DNA of 64,000 bases from Desulfotomaculum sp. (GCA_016841675.1 JAENYQ010000004.1:51471-115470), one strand, 5' to 3'; shown: positions 24,419 through 33,223, counted from the first letter of the stretch. Numbers and translations: made by a program. The notes: a model not told the origin generated them from the sequence alone.

Positions 24419-26440
24419 TTATTGCCGAACGGCAATCCCGTCTAATTCAACCCAGGCTCCGGCAGATTGTTCGTTTTTGGTTCCGAGCACCTGGATACTT
24501 ATAGTGTGCGGTTTATTATCAAGCTGCGCGGTAAATACCGTGCAGCGCAGCTTATTGCTTTCGCTGTACAGGTCAACGGTGGTTTGAGCCACCCCGTCAA
24601 TGAGAACCCGGGCCTGCCCCATATCGGGCCCGGTACCGGATATCCAGGCCACTTCGGCGCCTGTGAACCTCAAAGAAGCCGAGGCACCGGGTGCCTGTGA
24701 ACGGTGCACAGTGTTCAAAAAGGCTCCTTCTACACTGGCGGTCTCCCAAGCCCCTTCGTATTTAATCAACGGGCTGCGGTCATCGGTGGGAACCACCGTA
24801 TACTGTTGACCGGACCAGTCCCCCCAGTTCCCCAGGTCATCCCTGGCCCGAACCCTAAAGTAATAGGTACGCCCGCTTGCTCCTAAAAATACATCCTCAC
24901 AGGTGGTGGTTTCCGCTAACCAGTTATGCCATGTTCCGTTCACCCCGTCCCTAACCTGCACCCTGTAGCCCTTCATTATGCCTCCCGTGGTTGAACCATC
25001 CCACTTGACGGTAAACTTCGGACAGTCGGAAATGTCGGTGGAATAACCGGGGCAACTGGTAATCTCGGCGAAAGGTGGGGCTATGCTGCCCTCAGCGGAC
25101 TCGTATGGTCCAATGTCGTACCCTTTCCCCTGGGGGCGAATACTCCCATTGATATCCTTGGCAGGAGCGCCTTCCCCAAGACCTCGGTCTATAGCCGGGC
25201 TGTTTTTGGCCAGCCGAAAATCATGATTATCCGGATCCACAAACAGGGGGTCGCGGCAAAAGCTGTGCTCGCCCCGGCCGGTTTCCTTAAACCACACCAG
25301 ACCATTAATTTCGTTCCTGCCATAACTATAGTTGCTGGTGGCAATTTCGGCATCTTCACGGCTCCAAAAAATGTTGTGATCTTCCTTTTCCAGTACCGCC
25401 GCGCCTGAAAGATAGACACCACCGTAATTATAAGCCAAGATATTGTTGACCATGGTAACCCGTACGGTGGACGGATTAGCCTCGCAAACGGCAGTCAGTC
25501 CGAAGTCACCCTTAAAACCACACTTGACCACCAGGTTGTTGTAAAGTTCGTACCTGCCGCCGCGATGCAGATAAGCACCGGCCAGCCCGTTACTGTCCAT
25601 AATGCAGTTGGCCAATTCATATTCGCCGCTGCATTTAATGCCATATGCACCGTTAGCCCTGGAAACACTAGATGAAATAATAGTATCCGAGGTCTGGCAG
25701 TTGAAACCGTTTCCGGCATTGAACTCGGCACAACACTTTTCAATGACAATATCTTTTCCGCTGTCCAGCACAAAACCGTCTGTTATGCCGGGGCCTTCGC
25801 TGCCGTTTGAGCGGGTGCGTTCAATACGGGCCTTTATGGCCGGTCCCGGAGAAATTACCATACCGGCGTTATTATTGTAAAAACCGCATCCCTCAATTAA
25901 TAAATCGGTGGCGGAAATAATACGCAGCCCCGTTCCGCAGCTGTAAGCTTCCAAATCGGTTAATCTGATCTCCTTGTTATCACCCCAGAGGGCGAAACCA
26001 TAGGCGGCAAAATTCTTTACTTTTAACCCGGACAAGGTAACATAGGAAACACCGGATTCCAAGTTAAAACCATATTTCCAGCCTACACCGTCACCGTTGA
26101 TTTCCGCTTCTTCACCCTGAAATACCCGCACCACAATGGGATTACCCGTTGTGCCGGACTGTTTCATGGTTAAGTATTCCCGGTATGTGCCTCCCCGGAT
26201 TAATAGCGTATCACCCGGGCCCAACCGGTTAACGGAATACTGCAGGGTATGCCAGGGGTCGTCTATACCACCGCTGTTCTTGTCGTCACCCCAGGGGGCC
26301 ACGGAGTAATATTTTTCCCCATCCGTAACCGGTTCGGCCCCTGGAACAGCAGTACTGTTTCCGTGCTTCTTAAAATATTTAAAATAAATAAACAACCAGG
26401 CCAGAAACAGTAATATGCCGACAGCAATAAACTCATACAA
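24419..26440 (-). CDS. Membrane-anchored right-handed beta-helix protein with Fn3-like domain
   Basis: About 673 residues from a TTG at 26440 that has GGGAGGG 7 bases upstream; a start 25 codons earlier lacks such a site and would add an uncharged leader. One N-terminal membrane helix (about 3-20), then a parallel beta-helix of NosD/pectate-lyase type at about 45-450 (WHTLQYSVNRLGPGDTLLIRGGTY, repeated NG/NN turns), an Fn3-like domain at about 460-570 (YRVQVRDG, YYFRVRARD) and a C-terminal beta-rich domain of about 110 residues. Beta-helix proteins of this kind bind, cut or epimerise uronic-acid polymers. No catalytic residues can be assigned. Bounded by a terminator downstream and repeats upstream. 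Confidence 0.82.
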   Translation of the reverse strand: MYEFIAVGILLFLAWLFIYFKYFKKHGNSTAVPGAEPVTDGEKYYSVAPWGDDKNSGGIDDPWHTLQYSVNRLGPGDTLLIRGGTYREYLTMKQSGTTGNPIVVRVFQGEEAEINGDGVGWKYGFNLESGVSYVTLSGLKVKNFAAYGFALWGDNKEIRLTDLEAYSCGTGLRIISATDLLIEGCGFYNNNAGMVISPGPAIKARIERTRSNGSEGPGITDGFVLDSGKDIVIEKCCAEFNAGNGFNCQTSDTIISSSVSRANGAYGIKCSGEYELANCIMDSNGLAGAYLHRGGRYELYNNLVVKCGFKGDFGLTAVCEANPSTVRVTMVNNILAYNYGGVYLSGAAVLEKEDHNIFWSREDAEIATSNYSYGRNEINGLVWFKETGRGEHSFCRDPLFVDPDNHDFRLAKNSPAIDRGLGEGAPAKDINGSIRPQGKGYDIGPYESAEGSIAPPFAEITSCPGYSTDISDCPKFTVKWDGSTTGGIMKGYRVQVRDGVNGTWHNWLAETTTCEDVFLGASGRTYYFRVRARDDLGNWGDWSGQQYTVVPTDDRSPLIKYEGAWETASVEGAFLNTVHRSQAPGASASLRFTGAEVAWISGTGPDMGQARVLIDGVAQTTVDLYSESNKLRCTVFTAQLDNKPHTISIQVLGTKNEQSAGAWVELDGIAVRQ

Positions 26441-26536
26441 ATTGCAACCCTCCCATCCGTTATCAACCAGTCCACACCAAACAATGTTGGGAGATAACAC
26501 CAAACCCCTTACCAAGACTTTTTAAGGATAACCGTC

Positions 26537-26580
26537 CATGCCTGTATACGCGGCACCATCAGAAGGCTGAAAATCTATTT
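26537..26580. repeat. CATGCCGCTG-type module
   Basis: CATGCCTGTATACGCGGCACCATCAGAAGG and CTGAAAATCTATTTT resemble the second half of the composite repeats at 15023-15060 and 57432-57470. The palindromic half is absent at this site. Confidence 0.65.
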
Positions 26581-26644
26581 TCGGACAGTATTATGTCATC
26601 GGGACATTTCGCATTGTCATTGCTATGAATATCAAGAAGGATCC

Positions 26645-26708
26645 TGTCATTCTGAGCGCAGCGAAGAATCTTAAAAGACTAGATCCTTCGCTACCGCTCA
26701 GGATGACA
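26645..26708. repeat. GAAGCGAAGAATC palindrome, copy 3
   Basis: TGTCATTCTGAGCGCAGCG and the mirrored CGCTCAGGATGACA arms enclose AAGAATCTTAAAAGACTAGATCCTT. A strong self-complementary unit and the best-preserved copy in the window. Confidence 0.9.
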
Positions 26709-26766
26709 AGCTTAATCTGAACATAGTTAAGTTGTATTCATTTATCGTGGTGCGGGTACGCGTGGT

Positions 26767-26820
26767 AATTCTGAACGCAGTGAAGAATCTTAAGATCCTT
26801 CGCTAACGCTCAGGATGACA
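26767..26820. repeat. GAAGCGAAGAATC palindrome, copy 4
   Basis: AATTCTGAACGCAGTGAAG and CTTCGCTAACGCTCAGGATGACA flank AATCTTAAGAT. It is followed by CCCTAAAGTCTATTTTCCGGGTAGAC, as at 14996-15021. Confidence 0.88.
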
Positions 26821-26919
26821 GCCCTAAAGTCTATTTTCCGGGTAGACCCAAGCTAATCCTGAGCATAGAAACACTTGACCATGAATATAATAAAAATATA
26901 CGGGGCCGAGAGGAAATTT

Positions 26920-27246
26920 ATGTTTTCTTTTTTTGTCCTCTTAATAGCGGGTCATATCTTCGGTGATTACCTGTTACAGTTAAACAGGCTGGCCCCACAC
27001 AAGAGGAAAAGCCTTCTGGTTTTGGGGTTACACGCCCTATCCTGGGCGGTAGTAATAAGCCTAGTTCTGTACTGGGCAAATCTTCTTAACCCCTGGAAAT
27101 TCTTTTTCCTTTTTATTTCCCATTTTGTTATTGACTGGCTCAAGATCAAGTTATTTAGAGCCTCACTCCCGAGGCTGCACCCGGTTAATATTACTGACCA
27201 ATCCCTGCACATGCTAACAATCCTGGTAACGGTTCTATATAATTAA
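26920..27246 (+). CDS. DUF3307-family small membrane protein
   Basis: About 108 residues from the ATG at 26920, which has GAGAGGA just upstream; an ATG at 26881 would add 13 residues without a good site. Three to four hydrophobic segments and the DUF3307 landmarks GHIFGDYLLQ, SHFVIDWLKI and DQSLHMLTIL are clear. Function of the family is unknown. It is the only plus-strand gene between 7 and 32 kb and converges on the epimerase gene, with which it overlaps by 4 bases at the 3' ends. Possibly a later insertion into the locus. Confidence 0.85.
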   Translation: MFSFFVLLIAGHIFGDYLLQLNRLAPHKRKSLLVLGLHALSWAVVISLVLYWANLLNPWKFFFLFISHFVIDWLKIKLFRASLPRLHPVNITDQSLHMLTILVTVLYN

Positions 27247-28187
27247 TCATGCCTTTGATAAAAATCCGGGTGATCCTTAATCCACTCATAGGTCAGTGCC
27301 AACCCGTCGGTAATTCCGAAGGTCGGTTTGAAACCAAGTACTTTTTTCGCTTTTAAGCTGCTGATATGCAGCTTGCGGCCCGAACCGGGCCGCTCTACGC
27401 GGGACACTGGACCGGCACTGCCGGTTACTTCCCGGACAGCTTCAGCCAGCTCCAGCATTGATATACACTGATCTCCTCCGATGTTAAAATTACCTCCTGC
27501 CGCACTGGGGCTGTTCATGCTTAAAACCACTGCTTCTGTAAAATCGCTAACGTAAGTGTACGTCCGGCTGTCTAAACCGTCCCCGTAAACAGTAATTGGT
27601 TGATTACGCATAGCCTGCAGTAAAAACCGAATTGGCACACTCAGGCGGGCATTTCCAGGCCCGTATATATCAGCCACCCGTAGAACTACTAGCCTCAGCC
27701 CATCACTTACCGCCATGACCTGGCAAAGGTTCTCGCCGGCCAGTTTTACGGCACCATGAATTAATACCGGTTCCAGGGGATGGTCTTCATCGATAGGCAC
27801 ATACCGACCGTTGCCGTATACTGCTATGGATGAAATATAAATCAGCAACGCGTTGCGTTCCAGGGCGGCATTAATCAAATTAATCAACCCGGCCATAATA
27901 TCAGCCACTGACTGCGCATCGACGGCCCGTTGGCGCAAGACCATTGGAAAAGCCAGGTGTACAATGGTATCTGCTCCTGTGGCGGCATCCATTACCCGAT
28001 CAGGATTAGCCACATTACACTGCACCAGATCGCATCCCGGTAAAGCGGCCGGGCTGGAGTTTTCACCCCCGGCGCACATGTCCAGAGCCTTAACCACGGC
28101 TCCTTCGGCAACCAGTTTTTGACACAGGTGAGTACCCAAAAAACCGGCCCATCCAGTCACCAGTACATTACGGCCCTTGAGTCGCAT
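27243..28187 (-). CDS. NAD-dependent epimerase/dehydratase, extended SDR, unusual active site
   Basis: A 314-residue extended short-chain dehydrogenase. The NAD-binding motif is TGWAGFLGTHL (GxxGxxG), and the sugar-nucleotide half holds VYGDGLDSRTYTYVSDFTEA. The serine of the active site is present (ISSIAVYG), but where YxxxK is expected the sequence reads HGAVK, so the catalytic tyrosine appears to be histidine. This may alter or abolish redox catalysis. Substrate unknown; UDP- or dTDP-sugars are usual. The ATG at 28187 has GGGAGGG upstream. Separated from the sugar-transferase gene by three tandem palindromic repeats. Confidence 0.85.
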   Translation of the reverse strand: MRLKGRNVLVTGWAGFLGTHLCQKLVAEGAVVKALDMCAGGENSSPAALPGCDLVQCNVANPDRVMDAATGADTIVHLAFPMVLRQRAVDAQSVADIMAGLINLINAALERNALLIYISSIAVYGNGRYVPIDEDHPLEPVLIHGAVKLAGENLCQVMAVSDGLRLVVLRVADIYGPGNARLSVPIRFLLQAMRNQPITVYGDGLDSRTYTYVSDFTEAVVLSMNSPSAAGGNFNIGGDQCISMLELAEAVREVTGSAGPVSRVERPGSGRKLHISSLKAKKVLGFKPTFGITDGLALTYEWIKDHPDFYQRHD

Positions 28188-28213
28188 CCCTTACCCTCCC
28201 TTGTATGTATACG

Positions 28214-28397
28214 TTGGGGACATTCCTGCCCCCAGAGGAATACCAAAGCTTCAGCAGGTGTGTCCCCTTTCCTCTATTGGGGACATTCCTCGACCTCTAA
28301 GACATGACCCCAAAGCAGAGGTGTGTCCCCTTTCATACGTTGGGGACATTCCTTGACCCCTAAGACATGACCCCAAAGCAGAGGTGTGTCCCCTATC
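28214..28397. repeat. Three tandem GGGGACA palindromic repeats
   Basis: Units start at 28214, 28277 and 28340, each about 58 bp: TTGGGGACATTCCT at the left, then a loop, then AGAGGTGTGTCCCC at the right, separated by 2-8 bases. Units 2 and 3 share the loop words AAGACATGACCCCAAAGC. The array fills the gap between the sugar transferase and epimerase genes and begins 2 bases from the sugar-transferase stop. Confidence 0.92.
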
Positions 28398-28398
28398 C

Positions 28399-29034
28399 TT
28401 ACATCTTCATAAACGGGTCTACATCCTTCCGATCCTCCTTGGCCGTACCGCCCCGGCGCGAAAACACCACCGGGATTGTTTCCGCCAGTATCCGCACATC
28501 AAGCCAGAGGCTGTAGTTTTCCACGTACCAGATATCCAGCTCAATACGTTCCGGCCAGTACAGGGCCAGCCGGCCTTTTACTTGGGCCCACCCGGTGATA
28601 CCTGGTTTTACCGCCAGCCTTCGCCACTGCCTGGCATCGTATTTATCCAGATGGTGCAGAGGTGCCGGTCGAGGTCCCACCAGGCTCATTTCACCCCGTA
28701 TAATGTTCAATAATTGGGGTAATTCGTCCAGACTGGTCTTCCGGAGCAATTTCCCCACCGGTGTAATGCGCGGGTCATCCTTTTCCAAAAACATACCGGA
28801 ACCAATATTCACAGCGTTGGGGATCATGCTCCGAAATTTATACATCCAGAATATCTGTCCGTTCAGTCCCAGCCGCTGCTGCCTGTAAAAGACATCCCCG
28901 GGGGAAGTAATTTTTACCGCTAGCGCCACCAAAATGAAAAGCGGGCTAAGTGCTGTCAGGAGCAGTACGCTGCAGATGAAATCCAATAACCTTTTAAAAA
29001 ACTGGTTTGTATTTGTTAAGGCCACTATTGACAC
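28399..29034 (-). CDS. Undecaprenyl-phosphate sugar-1-phosphate transferase (initiating enzyme)
   Basis: A 211-residue bacterial sugar transferase of the PglC/WcaJ C-terminal type: one membrane helix at about 15-38, then GDVFYRQQRLGLNGQIF, YKFRSM, and the catalytic DE in TSLDELPQLLNI with VGPRPAP following. It transfers a sugar-1-phosphate to undecaprenyl phosphate on the cytoplasmic face, the committed step of repeat-unit assembly. It is the only recognisable initiating enzyme in the window, so all glycans made here, or at least one of them, should start with it. The start overlaps the end of the FemAB-like gene by 10 bases. Confidence 0.93.
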   Translation of the reverse strand: MSIVALTNTNQFFKRLLDFICSVLLLTALSPLFILVALAVKITSPGDVFYRQQRLGLNGQIFWMYKFRSMIPNAVNIGSGMFLEKDDPRITPVGKLLRKTSLDELPQLLNIIRGEMSLVGPRPAPLHHLDKYDARQWRRLAVKPGITGWAQVKGRLALYWPERIELDIWYVENYSLWLDVRILAETIPVVFSRRGGTAKEDRKDVDPFMKM

Positions 29035-30107
29035 CTCCGGTAAGCAGGGAAGTACCCATCTTTTTCTTTTTTTGCCTTGGCATCCGTGAGCCTGGTTAGT
29101 CTTTCCGTCATTTCTTGGTTATGCACTTGCTTGCCCACATAAAAATCCAGTACTCCATCTGGGGCAAAGGAACGCTTGTAACGGAAGATTCCATCGTCTT
29201 TGCTGCGACCGCCTCCCAGCAAAAAATACCTAATGCCCTTGTTTTTCGCCCATAGGATTACCTGGTGTTTTAACAAGTTATTGGGGCGCAAGGGGAAATA
29301 CCGCTCCAGTGTCCCCCCTAGGAACGAGTGCAAGTAAACACCATTAAACAGCAGCAGTTCGCTGGATACAATGTTATCTCCCTTGTATGCGTGGGCGTAT
29401 ACAAAATGTCCCCGCAGTTCCCGGTGGATGTGCTGGAAAAAGCGGTTGTCAAAATAATAAAACTCCCCGGCTCGGTTCCGTTCCAGAGTGTGCTGGTAGA
29501 TACGATTAAAATCCGTAAAATGCTCCGGTGTCTCCTCTATCAGCACATCCACACCATCCCGAATGGCCTTGTTAATATTTTTACGGTTATTGCGCCCGTA
29601 ACCGGACCATATTGTTTCCTGGGACTGGTTTAGGTCGAGAACAATCACTGCGGAAACTCTTTCCACCGTCACATCTTCGGACAGCGGTCGATGGTTGCCC
29701 AGCAGGGGGTGAAAACGTATGAACTCTGTAATTATGTTTTGCTGTCTGCAATACTCCGCAAAGTATCGGTAAAAATTTCGCCATACACCTTGGCCTGGTT
29801 CACCGTCTGCCAGTGGCCCACCATAACCGTATGGGCTAGTGATATCGTTCAGTTCCTGATCCAACACTTCGCCGAACCCAGGGAGCAGGTTAATTCGCCT
29901 GAGCAGAAACGGATAACAAATGGTATTGCTTCCCTCCCTATACTCAAAAAGCCGCGGCTCACCAGCTTCCCCAAACAACGCGCAGTACTCCGGCCGGTAA
30001 TGAATATCGGGAACGGGGTTCGACAGGGGGCTCAGTATTCCAGCCCACTGCTCCCGCTCCCGCAATTCAAGAACCCGAAAGTCTCCCACCTTTGCATACA
30101 CCGCCAT
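29025..30107 (-). CDS. FemAB-like acyl/aminoacyl transferase
   Basis: A 360-residue protein of the FemAB/GNAT-like superfamily. The second half has the characteristic SGYGRNNRKNINKA, DNRFFQHIHRELRGHF, and a terminal GGGRSKDDGIFRYKRSF with a tail strand. Classic Fem proteins add amino acids to peptidoglycan cross-bridges using aminoacyl-tRNA, but members lying in exopolysaccharide clusters are thought to acylate sugars or an exported product. The gene is coupled to the initiating sugar transferase gene, which favours a polysaccharide role. Donor unknown. Confidence 0.85.
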   Translation of the reverse strand: MAVYAKVGDFRVLELREREQWAGILSPLSNPVPDIHYRPEYCALFGEAGEPRLFEYREGSNTICYPFLLRRINLLPGFGEVLDQELNDITSPYGYGGPLADGEPGQGVWRNFYRYFAEYCRQQNIITEFIRFHPLLGNHRPLSEDVTVERVSAVIVLDLNQSQETIWSGYGRNNRKNINKAIRDGVDVLIEETPEHFTDFNRIYQHTLERNRAGEFYYFDNRFFQHIHRELRGHFVYAHAYKGDNIVSSELLLFNGVYLHSFLGGTLERYFPLRPNNLLKHQVILWAKNKGIRYFLLGGGRSKDDGIFRYKRSFAPDGVLDFYVGKQVHNQEMTERLTRLTDAKAKKEKDGYFPAYRRCQ

Positions 30108-30136
30108 TTAAAATTTTTCAATTAAAAACCAGCGTC

Positions 30137-30712
30137 TCAATACCAGTACCTGAGCCAGTAATAAGCAAGTTTCATATATTCCCTGCGCACCAATCGTCGG
30201 TCATTGTCGGTGGAACACCTGCCGCCAACGTTAAAACCGGAACCGGGTGCGGCACTGTAAAAAAGTTTGACGTTGGTATCCCTAAACACCCGGCCAAATA
30301 CCAGCTTGGTGCGCCTGGTATGGTAAGGGGACGTCACAATTATTGCGGACCGATAGCCTTCCATTAAAATGATTTCTCTGGAAAAAAGAGCGTTTTCGTA
30401 CGTGCTTTCCGCTTTCCCCTCGATTATAATGTCGTTTGGATCAACACCCTTATTCGACGCCAATTGGGACATTTTCTGAGCCGAAGAACCGCACCCGGTC
30501 ATGATTATCTTGGGTGCCAGCCCATTAAGGCTTAGTTCGGCCGCATGAACCGCCCTTTCAGACCCTCCACCAAGGGCCACCACAACGTCGGCCTGCTCCA
30601 AAGTGTCATCAACCAGCAGAAATCTGGCCAGGTAAGGCCAGGGAAAGTAGGCCCAAAATATGCAAACAGCTACCAACATAATCAGTACAATTAAGACCAG
30701 CCAAATTTTCAT
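30137..30712 (-). CDS. DUF218/YdcF-type membrane protein
   Basis: About 191 residues from the ATG at 30712, preceded by AAGGTGAT; a GTG 5 codons upstream lies within that site and is less likely. One N-terminal membrane helix (about 3-25), then a DUF218 domain with VVALGGGSERAVHAAEL, KIIMTGCGSS, SKGVDPNDIIIEGKAESTYENA and SPYHTRRTKLVF. Members (SanA, ElyC, YdcF) affect cell-envelope integrity and the lipid carrier pool; their chemistry is not settled. Located between the FemAB gene and a glycosyltransferase gene, both on the same strand. Confidence 0.87.
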   Translation of the reverse strand: MKIWLVLIVLIMLVAVCIFWAYFPWPYLARFLLVDDTLEQADVVVALGGGSERAVHAAELSLNGLAPKIIMTGCGSSAQKMSQLASNKGVDPNDIIIEGKAESTYENALFSREIILMEGYRSAIIVTSPYHTRRTKLVFGRVFRDTNVKLFYSAAPGSGFNVGGRCSTDNDRRLVRREYMKLAYYWLRYWY

Positions 30713-30756
30713 AACAATGCAAATCACCTTATCCCCGCTAACTAATAAATTAGTGT

Positions 30757-30830
30757 GTTACCATTCAGGGACCAGAATTCAGAAATACTTTAAGACACTC
30801 ATTCTGACTCCTGACTCCTAAATAGTTACC
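30757..30830. repeat. GTTACTATTCAG-type palindromic repeat, copy 3
   Basis: GTTACCATTCAGGG ... GAATTCAGAAATACTT ... GACTCCTGACTCCTAAATAGTTACC. Outer arms are complementary. The right end overlaps the stop and the final codons (VTI) of the glycosyltransferase gene at 30818. Confidence 0.72.
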
Positions 30831-32005
30831 GTTTTTTTTGCCCCGAGCGTTTCCTCGTAGAGGTCCATTACCTTTTTAGCCACTTCATATTCGTTGAAAT
30901 AGCTTTCTACCCGCTTACGACCCGCTTGCCCCATCCTGTAGCGAAGTCCGGAATCCAACAACAATTTGCTCAACAACCCGGCTAGCGCAGCGTGGTCACC
31001 CGGCTGAAAAAGGAACCCGGTAACGTCTTTTTCAACCACTTCCCTGCACCCCCTGATATCAGTAGCCACGCATGCCAGAGCCATCGCCTGGGCTTCAATT
31101 AACGAGCGGGGCATCCCTTCACGGTACGAGGGGAGCACATAAATATCTGAAACAGCCAGCAAATCAATAATGTCGCTCCGCATACCCAGTATGTTAATCC
31201 GTTCCCGCAGCCCGAAATTGTCTATCTGTTTCATGAGATCGTTTAAAAAATCTTCGTTAGGCCCGATGAACAAAGCGTGCCAGGGAAGTTCCCTGTCCAA
31301 ATGCAGCGCTTTGACCAGGTCATGGTATCCCTTTTCCCTGTTAATGCGTCCTATCATTGTCACAACGGGTATGGTTTCACTTATTCCCAGCCTGGCCTTG
31401 ATTTCTGATAATTGGCGGGGCGTGTGTTTTCCCGGGCTAAACTCATTAAGATCGATCCCGTTTCCGATGTGTACCAGGCCACCCCGCTTGGACCTGATTC
31501 CCACTTCAGCAGCAGTATTGACATCCTCCGCGCTTTGGGACAACATCACGTCGGTATATCCGCCCAGCCATCTTTCGATCTGCCGGTAAACCAGCCGTTT
31601 GCCCCAAGACATTCCCTCATGAAACGGAAAACCGTGCACGGTATGAAATACAAGGGGCACACCGGCCATCCTTGCTGCCACTCTGCCTACAACGCCGGCC
31701 TTGGACGTATGGGTGTGCACTATATCCGGCCGGACAACCCCAAAATAGTTGCGCAAATTGATTACAGCCCTGGCATCGGACCACGGGTTAATAATTCTGG
31801 GAATATAGATTTCCTGCACCGGAAAGCCCCGTTGGCGCAACGTTTTCCCCTCGGGCGACGGGCTGAAAACAAACCCGACTTCCATACCGCATTGGCGAAA
31901 ATAGCTGCACTGAGCCAGCAGGGCCCGATAAGCAGTAATGCCTATAGTGGTTACATGTATTACCCGGGGCATATCGGATCCGGGTTTTGAAAAATCTTTA
32001 ATCAT
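30818..32005 (-). CDS. Glycosyltransferase family 4
   Basis: A 395-residue GT-B transferase. N-terminal: VTTIGITAYRALLAQ, IVHTHTSKAGVVGRVAARMAGVP; C-terminal: GRINREKGYHDLVKAL, HALFIGPNEDFL and REGMPRSLIEAQAMALACVATDIRG, as in GT4 enzymes. The HTHTSKAG motif is common in UDP-sugar-using exopolysaccharide transferases. The last few residues derive from a palindromic repeat. The start is set at the first ATG; an internal ATG 11 codons on is possible. Confidence 0.89.
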   Translation of the reverse strand: MIKDFSKPGSDMPRVIHVTTIGITAYRALLAQCSYFRQCGMEVGFVFSPSPEGKTLRQRGFPVQEIYIPRIINPWSDARAVINLRNYFGVVRPDIVHTHTSKAGVVGRVAARMAGVPLVFHTVHGFPFHEGMSWGKRLVYRQIERWLGGYTDVMLSQSAEDVNTAAEVGIRSKRGGLVHIGNGIDLNEFSPGKHTPRQLSEIKARLGISETIPVVTMIGRINREKGYHDLVKALHLDRELPWHALFIGPNEDFLNDLMKQIDNFGLRERINILGMRSDIIDLLAVSDIYVLPSYREGMPRSLIEAQAMALACVATDIRGCREVVEKDVTGFLFQPGDHAALAGLLSKLLLDSGLRYRMGQAGRKRVESYFNEYEVAKKVMDLYEETLGAKKTVTI

Positions 32006-32148
32006 CAGTTCACACCGTGGTACAGGTCAAAATAATTTTGTGGTTTATCATATGTCAGGCCGGACATCAACGTGAATCCGGCACCGAGCTTTGCCAAACA
32101 GCACTTCTTGGTTCGAAAAAACATATATTATCTCAACAGTTAATAAGA

Positions 32149-33150
32149 AAGGAGGTGAAATGTATTACTGTACGCAAGAAATCTTTTATATACGGGGTGG
32201 TTATACTTGTGATATTTTTTATTGCCGCAACGATTTTGCTTGAGTCCAGTTTACGCAGGCAAGTATATCCGGCAGTCCAAACTGAGGAAATTGACAGGAT
32301 TTCACAAGCTTACCTGGCTGACCAAGAAAAAAAGGGTGGCTACGCCCACCCTGAGACATTAATCAGTACCCAAGAATTATACGATTTGCTTGAAGACCCA
32401 CAAACCTTGATTATCGACACCCGGGGCAAAAACCTGAAAATAATGCGCACATCCTATTCCCGGGGCCATATTCCCGGGGCCTTACCAATACTGCACAGTG
32501 ATTATTGCCATCCCGCCTATCCCGGGCAAATCGGCACACCTGTCCAAATCCAAAACCTGCTGGGTAAAAGTGGCGTAGACAACAACAGTCGCATCATCCT
32601 TTATGGTAATGACGGTTTGCAGGCCCGTTTGTACTGGGCAATTAAGATGTATGGTTACGATAATGTAGCCATACTTGATGGCGGCCTGGAAAAATGGCAG
32701 GAAGCAGAACTTGAAGTCAGCACCACAACACACAAATACCCGGTAAAAAGCTTTACATTTGATACTGCAGACAATAGGGAGTCCTCGATGTTGGCCACCC
32801 ATAACGAAGTTGAAGCGGTGCTCAATAATCCCGCTTGGCTCATTGTAGACGTTCGAAGCAGCGATGATTATAATACCCGGCATATACCCGGCAGCATCAA
32901 CATGGATTGGCTGAACCTGATTGATACGGATATGACCTTTAAACCGGCCCCGCTTTTAAAAAACATTGTTGAGAGTAAAGGCATTACCCCCGACAAAGGC
33001 GTAATTGTTTATTGCGCCGATGGAGTAGAATCGTCCTTGCTTTGGTTTGTCTTACAAGAGCTATTGGGGTACCCGGTTGTAAAAAACTACGATGGCTCTT
33101 TAAACGAATGGCTCAGCCGGGGAAAGCCGGTAAAGAAAATAAGTAATTAA
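32149..33150 (+). CDS. Membrane-anchored tandem rhodanese-domain protein
   Basis: Stop at 33150; the coding frame is open from about 32017 but a strong AAAGGAGG at 32147-32154 points to a start just after it. No ATG lies in frame there: candidates are GTG at 32155 (too close) or ATT at 32164 (good distance), so the start is unresolved. The predicted product of about 330 residues has one membrane helix (SFIYGVVILVIFFIAAT) then two rhodanese domains. In the C-terminal domain the catalytic cysteine is present (VYCADGVESS, Cys codon near 33013); in the N-terminal domain the equivalent position is Gly (LYGNDG). It is plus strand, divergent from the glycosyltransferase gene. Confidence 0.82.
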   Translation, partial: KEVKCITVRKKSFIYGVVILVIFFIAATILLESSLRRQVYPAVQTEEIDRISQAYLADQEKKGGYAHPETLISTQELYDLLEDPQTLIIDTRGKNLKIMRTSYSRGHIPGALPILHSDYCHPAYPGQIGTPVQIQNLLGKSGVDNNSRIILYGNDGLQARLYWAIKMYGYDNVAILDGGLEKWQEAELEVSTTTHKYPVKSFTFDTADNRESSMLATHNEVEAVLNNPAWLIVDVRSSDDYNTRHIPGSINMDWLNLIDTDMTFKPAPLLKNIVESKGITPDKGVIVYCADGVESSLLWFVLQELLGYPVVKNYDGSLNEWLSRGKPVKKISN

Positions 33151-33152
33151 TA

Positions 33153-33211
33153 CCGAAGGGGCAGGGAAGAAAACCAGTAAAGTGTTTTCTTCTCTGCCCC
33201 TTCGGGTTTTT
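33153..33211. terminator. Bidirectional terminator, long hairpin
   Basis: A 22-base near-perfect stem (CCGAAGGGGCAGGGAAGAAAAC with its complement) and 9-base loop, followed by TTTTT on the plus strand. It ends the rhodanese gene and the convergent epimerase gene. Confidence 0.93.
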
Positions 33212-33223
33212 GGATTATATATT

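Larger units (their letters stand above)
26516..26919. other. Repeat-rich intergenic region
   Basis: About 400 bases between the divergent beta-helix and DUF3307 genes. It contains a CATGCCTGTATACGCGGCACC module (26537-26580), two GAAGCGAAGAATC palindromes (26645-26708 and 26767-26820), and the linker AAAGTCTATTTTCCGGGTAGAC. The 26881 ATG preceding the DUF3307 start is in frame but has no ribosome site. No other gene is seen. Confidence 0.75.

Noticed and set aside
26441..26515. Upstream ATG-type extension of the beta-helix protein
   Set aside because: The 25 added codons have no ribosome site and no family support; the TTG at 26440 has GGGAGGG at a proper distance.
28214..28397. Considered as a CRISPR array
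   Set aside because: The units are self-complementary, about 58 bp, with 2-8 bp spacers and no cas genes, so it is a palindromic repeat cluster.
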